Source: an archaeon
Lineage (GTDB): Archaea; Micrarchaeota; Micrarchaeia; Norongarragalinales; SBBD01
NCBI GenBank assembly: GCA_005239845.1
Contig: SBBD01000108.1
Location: 1 to 8,602 of the forward strand
Length of the DNA: 8,602 nucleotides
Direction of reading: 5' to 3'
A program made the translations under genes and the position numbers. The first letter of the stretch is position 1. Each line of letters opens with the position of its first letter. Shown here piece after piece: positions 4,409 to 8,602 of the stretch. The notes under the pieces were generated by a model. The model was given only the letters and a program-made list of their open reading frames with translations. It did no database searches and was not told the origin of the DNA.

Positions 4409-5452
4409 TTAGTATTTGAGCTTGAACCGGAGCAAGGCAGCAATCTGGAAGGCGGAAAACTCCCTTCCCGCATCGTCTTCCGAATTGAAAATCAGGAGTT
4501 TCGACTTCAGGCGCTCCGCCTGCTCCAACAGCGAATTCAAGGATTTGTCGGAACGCAATAACAAGTCGGAAATCAGAAGGGTTTGCACGGCCCCCATGGA
4601 AAGGGCTTCCTGGACTTCCTGAACCCCGTACACGGCCAAGCCATCCTCCTTCCCGAGGCTCTTTTTCAAGGCTTCCAAGGCCGCAAATTCTTCCTGCACT
4701 TTTTGCCCCTGCACCACTTTTTCGAGCACGCCGGTCTTCAAGAGCTCATAAACCGCTGTTTTCTCGGCAGAACTCGCGTGCTCGAACCACAACTGCTTGC
4801 ACAGCCGCGGGTTTTTTTGTTCCGCGAAACGCTTGAACTCGTCCTTTGTAAAGCCCGGCCCCGCAATTATTTTTCGCTCGGCTTCCTTTTTCTCCAGTGT
4901 CTCCAAAACCTCTTCAAAATATTTACGCTGCAGCTCTTCAAAGGTTTTGGGGTCGCGCTTGCTGGCCGGGTTCTCTATCTCGAAAAGAAACCGGATGCCG
5001 TTCGGTTGCAGCACGCTGAACAACGCCTGTTTCTCGTCCATCACTAAAATGAGGGCTTTCACGTGCTTGGCCTTCCTTCTTGCCTCTTCCAGCAAGGCCT
5101 TGTGGTAGAGCTGGAACGGTTTATATAGGCGAAAACGGCTGCCAATCTCCAGTTCAAGGGTGTGGTGCTGGCCTTGCTGCGCAAAGTCCTCTGGAGAAGC
5201 TTCCAAAATTTTTCCAGTTATACGCAGGCGCGTGACGGCTTCCGCGAACTCTACTTGCGTCACCTCCAACAGCAGCCTTACGAGCTTCTTTTCTCCACTA
5301 TCGGCCCTCGTCAAGTCCAACGCTTTTACCCTTCGGAAGGAAGTGCCTTTCACTTTGTCGCCGGGTTCCACTAGTCTTGAAAGGAGCCACAAGTCCTCGA
5401 GGCTCTCCACTTCGCCTTTCAACTCTTCCGCTTCGAACTTGAGAACGCGCAT
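4409..5452 (-). CDS. pelA: Pelota/Dom34 ribosome-rescue factor
   Basis: aPelota, a relative of release factor aRF1, binds the empty A site of stalled archaeal ribosomes and, with aABCE1, splits them. The 347-residue length is normal. Domain 1 (about 1-125) has MRVLKFEAEE, LEDLWLLSRLVEPGDKVKG (17-35) and RLRITGKI followed by GQHHTLELE (94-102). Domain 2 (about 130-255) includes ILVMDEKQALFSVL and IIAGPGFTKDEF (195-206); it lacks a GGQ motif, as expected for Pelota rather than a release factor. Domain 3 (about 260-347) has YGVQEVQEALSMGAVQTLLISD and the C-terminal QIAALLRFKLK. ATG 5452 is preferred because a TATA box lies 26 bases upstream and the Pelota N-terminus begins here; the open frame continues to 5644 with an unrelated hydrophobic translation. 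The transcript is thus predicted to be leaderless. Confidence 0.95.
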   Translation of the reverse strand: MRVLKFEAEELKGEVESLEDLWLLSRLVEPGDKVKGTSFRRVKALDLTRADSGEKKLVRLLLEVTQVEFAEAVTRLRITGKILEASPEDFAQQGQHHTLELEIGSRFRLYKPFQLYHKALLEEARRKAKHVKALILVMDEKQALFSVLQPNGIRFLFEIENPASKRDPKTFEELQRKYFEEVLETLEKKEAERKIIAGPGFTKDEFKRFAEQKNPRLCKQLWFEHASSAEKTAVYELLKTGVLEKVVQGQKVQEEFAALEALKKSLGKEDGLAVYGVQEVQEALSMGAVQTLLISDLLLRSDKSLNSLLEQAERLKSKLLIFNSEDDAGREFSAFQIAALLRFKLKY

Positions 5453-5474
5453 GCAAGGCTGGAGGGAAAAGAAG

Positions 5475-5481
5475 TTTTTAA
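5475..5481 (-). promoter_or_regulatory. pelota TATA box (leaderless)
   Basis: Minus-strand TTAAAAA is centred at 5478, 26 bases upstream of the ATG at 5452. This places the predicted transcription start on the start codon and rejects the longer open frame. Confidence 0.7.
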
Positions 5482-5574
5482 GGAAGGCGGCTGGTGGAAG
5501 GAAAACGAGGGAGGTTGGTGAAAAGAAGGAGAGGATGATGGGTAGAAGGAAAAGGAAACCGTTAGAAAGCCGGG

Positions 5575-5910
5575 CTAGGTAACCTCGTAGTTGTTTTCGC
5601 AGAGGTCCCTCGCTTGGTTGAAGTTGGCATAACAGTTCGGCCACTGGTTTTCAAGGCAAGCCCCTAAGTCCCCCACGGCCCGATGGATGCAGGAACGGTA
5701 GCCGGAAATTTGCGAACGCAAGGCGTTCAGCTCCTGGCGGTACACGACGCCGCCATTGGTTTGCCCTATCCAACCGGAAAACTGTTCGACGGTAACATAA
5801 TTGCTTGGAACAGTGGTGGGCCGCATAGCAAAATAGAGGGCGGCAACGGACAGGAGCAGCGCAAGCACTGCCAAGCCTTTCGTCCAGTCCATCGTATTTT
5901 CTTGCTTCAT
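5575..5910 (-). CDS. Short exported protein with twin CX10C cysteine pattern
   Basis: A 111-residue protein: a short polar N-terminus, a hydrophobic segment (about 12-28, GLAVLALLLSVAALYFA), then a polar outer domain. The hydrophobic segment could be a signal peptide or an uncleaved anchor. The C-terminal 40 residues hold four cysteines at 74, 85, 93 and 104, with spacing C-x10-C-x7-C-x10-C. This symmetric pattern suggests two antiparallel helices joined by two disulfides (74-104, 85-93), as in the CHCH fold of twin CX9C proteins, although an extra residue per helix shifts the register. There are no other cysteines. ATG 5910 follows a TATA box centred 26-27 bases upstream, so the mRNA is probably leaderless; ATG at 5892 is an alternative. 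Function unknown; a disulfide-stabilised envelope protein is the most I can say. Confidence 0.75.
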   Translation of the reverse strand: MKQENTMDWTKGLAVLALLLSVAALYFAMRPTTVPSNYVTVEQFSGWIGQTNGGVVYRQELNALRSQISGYRSCIHRAVGDLGACLENQWPNCYANFNQARDLCENNYEVT

Positions 5911-5932
5911 GAAAGTACTCGGCGGTCGGAAG

Positions 5933-5940
5933 TTTATATT
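5933..5940 (-). promoter_or_regulatory. TATA box of the twin CX10C gene (leaderless)
   Basis: Minus-strand AATATAAA is centred near 5936.5, 26-27 bases upstream of the ATG at 5910. It lies in the spacer shared with the divergent gene at 6013, which has its own box at 5974-5981. Confidence 0.7.
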
Positions 5941-5973
5941 AGTATGTCTGTTTTTTCAACAGAGAACGTTATG

Positions 5974-5981
5974 TTTATATA
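5974..5981 (+). promoter_or_regulatory. TATA box of the 6013 membrane gene
   Basis: TTTATATA predicts transcription from about 6003, leaving a leader of about 10 bases. GGTGA at 6004-6008, part of GGCGGTGACCCC, lies just before ATG 6013 and could act as a short SD. The earlier in-frame ATG at 5995 would lie upstream of the predicted transcript start. Confidence 0.65.
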
Positions 5982-6012
5982 CCGCCCGAGCATAATGAGG
6001 GGCGGTGACCCC

Positions 6013-6417
6013 ATGTACCGAATCCTTTGGTTCAAGATTGGAAGCCAGCGCATCCACTTGCTCAAACTCGCGGGAGCCTTCCTCATTGCGGCCGCGTTGC
6101 TGAAAGTTGCGGAAGCGTCTTACCACATCTTCGTCATGGCGAACAAGGTTGTGGCCGCTCAACTGGACCCCACGAAAATCCCGCAGTTGTTCGGGTGGGC
6201 CATCGCCGCTCCCTTCGAGTTCGGGAACGAGGACGTTATTGGAGTGATGATGGGTCCTCTGGCAAACTTCGTGTTCTGGCTCGGCGTGGCGACCGTGGCG
6301 CTCATCGTCTACCAGAGCGGGAAAATCGTGTTTCCGGTAGAGGAATACGAGGAAAAAATTACGCGGCACCACAAGCAGCTGATTGAAAAGGCCGTGCGCG
6401 CGCACCGGAGACGCTAG
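6013..6417 (+). CDS. Two-span membrane protein with basic C-terminal tail
   Basis: A 134-residue protein with a hydrophobic segment at about 15-33 (LLKLAGAFLIAAALLKVAE), a middle stretch containing LDPTKIPQLFGWAIAAPFEFGNEDVIG, a second segment at about 80-100 (MGPLANFVFWLGVATVALIVY) and a charged C-terminal helix ending HRRR. Both basic ends suggest a cytoplasmic N- and C-terminus with the middle outside. ATG 6013 is chosen because it follows the predicted transcription start and a GGTGA site. The gene is divergent from the twin CX10C gene and 106 bases upstream of sppA. I do not recognise a family or catalytic motif. Confidence 0.7.
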   Translation: MYRILWFKIGSQRIHLLKLAGAFLIAAALLKVAEASYHIFVMANKVVAAQLDPTKIPQLFGWAIAAPFEFGNEDVIGVMMGPLANFVFWLGVATVALIVYQSGKIVFPVEEYEEKITRHHKQLIEKAVRAHRRR

Positions 6418-6430
6418 AGAAAAAGCGAAA

Positions 6431-6487
6431 GGAGAACAAGGAATCATTTTCCGAGCGGCGCCGTTGTTCCCTCATTCGTTTTTTAAA
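6431..6487 (+). terminator. Terminator zone, with the sppA TATA box at its end
   Basis: After the stop at 6417 there are short complementary arms GAACAA (6434-6439) and TTGTTC (6464-6469), a GC palindrome CGGCGCCG (6456-6463) and a T-run at 6479-6484. The T-run probably ends the upstream transcript. TTTTAAA (6481-6487), in the same stretch, is a plausible TATA box for sppA, giving transcription from about 6510 and a leader of about 14 bases containing GGGG. Confidence 0.45.
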
Positions 6488-6523
6488 GGCACGAGCCGTT
6501 AGCAAGCAGGGGAAAAGCAGCCG

Positions 6524-7567
6524 ATGCCTAAACTCAAGCAATTTGCGAGTGGAACACCTGTGGAAACGCGCTCTCAGCCCTTGCCAGAAACCGCTGCTGC
6601 AAGCCCAGCGCCCCAAAAACAGCCGAGTTTTTTCAAGACGCTGCTGAAGCTGGCGGCGCTTGCTTTTGCGGCCATTTTCGTAGTGGGATTGCTTTTCGCT
6701 TTGCTGGGCAGCGCGGCAGGGGGCTTTGGCGGAACGGCGTTCGGGGGAACGTGCATTGCGCGCATCCAATTGAACGGGGAAATCGCGTATAGCTCGAGCG
6801 GCGGCCTCTTTGCTTCGGAGACGACGGCGGAAGAGCTGATGCAGGAAATCGAGAAGGCGGACGAGGAGGGCAGGGTGGGCGCCATTCTGCTGGAAGTCAA
6901 TTCGCCTGGAGGGAGCGCGGTCGCGAGCAAGGATTTGTTTGACGCCTTGCAGAACGCAAAGAAACCTTCCGTGGCGTACTTGAAGGAAGTCGCGGCAAGT
7001 GGAGGCTATTACGTGGCCAGCGCGGCAGATTACATTGTGGCCAATCCGAACACGGTGACGGGAAGCATCGGCGCGAGGACCTCGCTGTTGAACTATGCGC
7101 AGTTGTTTGAAAAGCTGGGGCTGAAGGAAGAAAGCATCCAGAGCGGCGAACTGAAGGACATCGGCGCAGGGTACCGGAACCTCACGGAGGAAGAGCGCGG
7201 AATACTGCAGGAACTCATCCTGGAAATCGGGGACAATTTCGCGGAAGACGTGTATGCCGCCAGAGAAAAGAAATTGGACAAGACCCTATTCAGCAAATAT
7301 TTGGACGCGCGGGTTTTGACGGCTTCACAGGCGCTGAAAGCGGGGCTCGTGGACGAAATCGGGGGGAAAGCGGATGCGGAAAGCCAGGCCGTGACCCTGG
7401 CGAAGCCGGACGCAAGAGAAGGGGAAGCGCTCCCGTTCTGCGAGTTCAAGCCGAAACGCGGCCTGCTCGACTTGCTTTATGGGGCGGCAGGAGGCTTCGG
7501 TACCGAGTTCGCGAAAGGCTTGAAGTCGGAATTGCAGCGAACATCGACAGGCGCAGAATATAAGTAA
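6524..7567 (+). CDS. sppA: Signal peptide peptidase SppA-type membrane serine protease
   Basis: A 347-residue membrane protease of the S49 family, which degrades cleaved signal peptides and other membrane-bound peptides with a Ser-Lys dyad. A Pro/Ala-rich cytoplasmic tail (1-35) is followed by one membrane segment (about 39-62). The protease core starts near GTCIARIQLNGEI (75-87) and includes LLEVNSPGGSAVASK (122-136), the nucleophile in AASGGYYVASAADY (Ser159), TGSIGA (179-184), the general base in SGELKDIGAG (Lys211) and ARVLTASQALKAGLVDEIGG (262-281). The Ser-Lys spacing of 52 equals that I recall for the Thermococcus kodakarensis enzyme. The length suits a single-domain archaeal or Bacillus-type SppA rather than the double-length E. 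coli form. ATG 6524 is preceded by GGGG within a short predicted leader. The catalytic domain is expected outside the membrane. Confidence 0.93.
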   Translation: MPKLKQFASGTPVETRSQPLPETAAASPAPQKQPSFFKTLLKLAALAFAAIFVVGLLFALLGSAAGGFGGTAFGGTCIARIQLNGEIAYSSSGGLFASETTAEELMQEIEKADEEGRVGAILLEVNSPGGSAVASKDLFDALQNAKKPSVAYLKEVAASGGYYVASAADYIVANPNTVTGSIGARTSLLNYAQLFEKLGLKEESIQSGELKDIGAGYRNLTEEERGILQELILEIGDNFAEDVYAAREKKLDKTLFSKYLDARVLTASQALKAGLVDEIGGKADAESQAVTLAKPDAREGEALPFCEFKPKRGLLDLLYGAAGGFGTEFAKGLKSELQRTSTGAEYK

Positions 7568-7611
7568 GAAAAATAGGACGGGCAGGTAAAAGATAAAAGT
7601 AACAGTTATTT
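7568..7611 (+). terminator. Bidirectional terminator between convergent genes
   Basis: The 44-base spacer between two convergent stops holds T-runs for each strand: TTATTTT at 7606-7612 on plus, and, on minus, TTTT runs from the A-runs at 7569-7573, 7588-7591 and 7595-7598. AAAAGTAACAGTTATTTT is nearly palindromic with one-base bulges. This fits hairpin-independent oligo-T termination in both directions. Confidence 0.45.
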
Positions 7612-8602
7612 TCAGTGGCTGCCGAGCGTTTCGTGCTTGAGCGCCACGAGACGCGAGCGTTCCTCTGCAGACAAACCCTTCCCGTGGCCGCCCATGCCTC
7701 CAGAACCGCCATGCGCGCCAGGCGAAGGGCCAGGACCGCTTCCCTCATGCAAAAGACTGCCGCGACGCGTCATCATGAGGATGACGATGACGGCCAGCAG
7801 CACGAGGATGAGGATCCACTGCGCCCCCTCCGTGAAGCGCAACGTCAGCAACCCGCTCAAGCCGCTCGGCTTTCCCTTGACTTGAGGCAGTTCCTGCCTT
7901 GCCAGCACGTCGCCATTTTGTTTCACGATGAGCATGGGTTCGGCCGTGGCTTCCGAGCTGGTCCGTATTTCAATGGGGACTTCCACTTCCCCTTTCGCGG
8001 GAACCTGCATGCGCGAGGGAACCGCGTAGGTCCAGCCTTCAGGCAGCCCCAGCACTTCAAAAGACACGTTCTCGAGAGGCACGTCCTGTTCGTTCGTTAG
8101 GATGATGGCATAAGTGACCGTGGAATCCGTCTCTTTCTTGGAAGAAGGCTCTGAAACGGTTGCAGGTTTTTCAGGCTGCAGGCGCGTCAAGGCAACCTTG
8201 GCGCGGGCTTCCGAAAAGTCTCCGATGGCCAAAATTTCGAGCGTGGACTGCTTGGCCTTCAAGGCGCCGGGCTCGAAGAAAACAGAGAACGTGCGTTCTT
8301 CCCCAGGCTCCAAGAAGAAGCCCTGCGGCACGACCTCTACGCCCATGGGCACGCCCAAGAGCGCGATGGCAAAGCCTTCCCTTACCGTGCCCTGGTTTTC
8401 AAGAATGACTTTCAGCTCCGTCTCTTTCGCGGAGTCGATGGTTGCAGAAACAGGAGCGGTCAATTTGCTTTCGTGAATATCCATTAATTCGACGCAGACG
8501 TCTTCCTGCGCGGCAATGTCCGCCCTATGCAAGAGCTGGAGGGTCACGAAATGGCGGCCCTCCTCCGCGTTTTCATCGGCAGCCTTGAAATCGATCCTCA
8601 AA
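7612..8602 (-). CDS. Extracytoplasmic Ig-like-domain protein with C-terminal membrane anchor, 5' end missing
   Basis: The frame runs off the right edge; the first visible codon is a TTG that is probably an internal leucine, so 329 C-terminal residues remain. The visible part has two or more beta-sandwich repeats: about 55-140 (SAKETELKVILENQGTVREGF, LEPGEERTFSVFFEPG) and about 160-240 (VTYAIILTNEQDVPLENVSFEVLGLPEGW, VPAKGEVEVPIEIR). These resemble the NEW3/CARDB-type domains of archaeal surface proteins annotated as COG1470-like. A membrane segment follows (262-277, QWILILVLLAVIVILMM), then RR and a Gly/His/Pro-rich cytoplasmic tail (GSGPGPSPGAHGGSGG) and a final charged helix (LSAEERSRLVALKHE). 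This is the layout of a type I surface protein with stop-transfer anchor; a signal peptide should lie off the window. It is convergent with sppA. The ligand or partner is unknown; an S-layer-associated or envelope scaffold role is inference. Confidence 0.8.
   Translation of the reverse strand, partial: LRIDFKAADENAEEGRHFVTLQLLHRADIAAQEDVCVELMDIHESKLTAPVSATIDSAKETELKVILENQGTVREGFAIALLGVPMGVEVVPQGFFLEPGEERTFSVFFEPGALKAKQSTLEILAIGDFSEARAKVALTRLQPEKPATVSEPSSKKETDSTVTYAIILTNEQDVPLENVSFEVLGLPEGWTYAVPSRMQVPAKGEVEVPIEIRTSSEATAEPMLIVKQNGDVLARQELPQVKGKPSGLSGLLTLRFTEGAQWILILVLLAVIVILMMTRRGSLLHEGSGPGPSPGAHGGSGGMGGHGKGLSAEERSRLVALKHETLGSH

Noticed and set aside
4398..4410. T-run just beyond the pelota stop considered as its terminator
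   Set aside because: The T-run is on the plus strand; on pelota's strand it is an A-run, so it cannot act as an oligo-T terminator for pelota.
4336..4473. N-terminal extension of the two-span membrane gene
   Set aside because: It would overlap pelota coding sequence and contain its own TATA box; the start at 4335 has the right promoter distance.
5160..5582. Plus-strand open frame antisense to the 5' half of pelota
   Set aside because: Ser-rich shadow translation typical of the strand opposite a real gene; no motif or promoter supports it.
5453..5644. N-terminal extension of the pelota frame
   Set aside because: The Pelota family N-terminus begins at MRVLKF (5452), a TATA box sits in the extension, and the extra translation is unrelated and hydrophobic.
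5683..6012. Upstream extension of the 6013 membrane gene frame
   Set aside because: It runs antisense through the twin CX10C gene and across the promoter region; the predicted transcription start is near 6003.

Overview
The window looks archaeal. It carries a Pelota/Dom34 ribosome-rescue factor, TATA boxes about 26-27 nt upstream of start codons (leaderless transcripts), Shine-Dalgarno (SD) sites confined mostly to internal operon genes, short intergenic gaps and many small one- or two-segment membrane proteins. The coding sequence is fairly GC-rich with AT-rich promoters. Compact gene size would suit a DPANN-type or other small-genome archaeon, but no rRNA or tRNA is present, so the lineage cannot be fixed. 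Both ends cut through genes, so this may be a whole contig or an arbitrary slice.

Layout. At 1-570 (+) lies the 3' part of a secreted protein with a Thr-Pro linker and a fibronectin-III-like domain. Its first 84 bases are not its own: they are an exact inverted copy of an internal piece of rpiA (927-1010). Convergent to it is a minus-strand operon of rpiA (817-1467) and a 58-residue membrane protein (635-811). A plus-strand series follows: a membrane-anchored four-cysteine protein (1531-2208), pyrE (2273-2872), a zinc metallopeptidase of SprT-like type overlapping pyrE by 20 bases (2853-3584), and a small membrane protein (3681-3992). Then come three minus-strand genes, each with its own leaderless promoter: an 86-residue two-segment membrane protein (4075-4335), pelota (4409-5452) and a short secreted protein with a twin CX10C pattern (5575-5910). 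Divergent from the last is a two-segment membrane protein (6013-6417), followed by a signal peptide peptidase of the SppA type (6524-7567). A convergent gene (7612 to the right edge) encodes an extracytoplasmic protein with Ig-like domains and a C-terminal membrane anchor.

How the genes fit together. RpiA makes ribose 5-phosphate, the precursor of PRPP; PyrE uses PRPP to make orotidine monophosphate, so the two enzymes are metabolically linked although on opposite strands. Pelota serves translation quality control. At least four genes encode exported or membrane-anchored proteins, three with several extracytoplasmic cysteines, and SppA may act in that membrane compartment. I found no CRISPR array, transposase, phage module or defence system. 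The most unusual items are the inverted rpiA copy, the UMP-synthase-like form of PyrE, the twin CX10C protein and the very regular leaderless promoter geometry.
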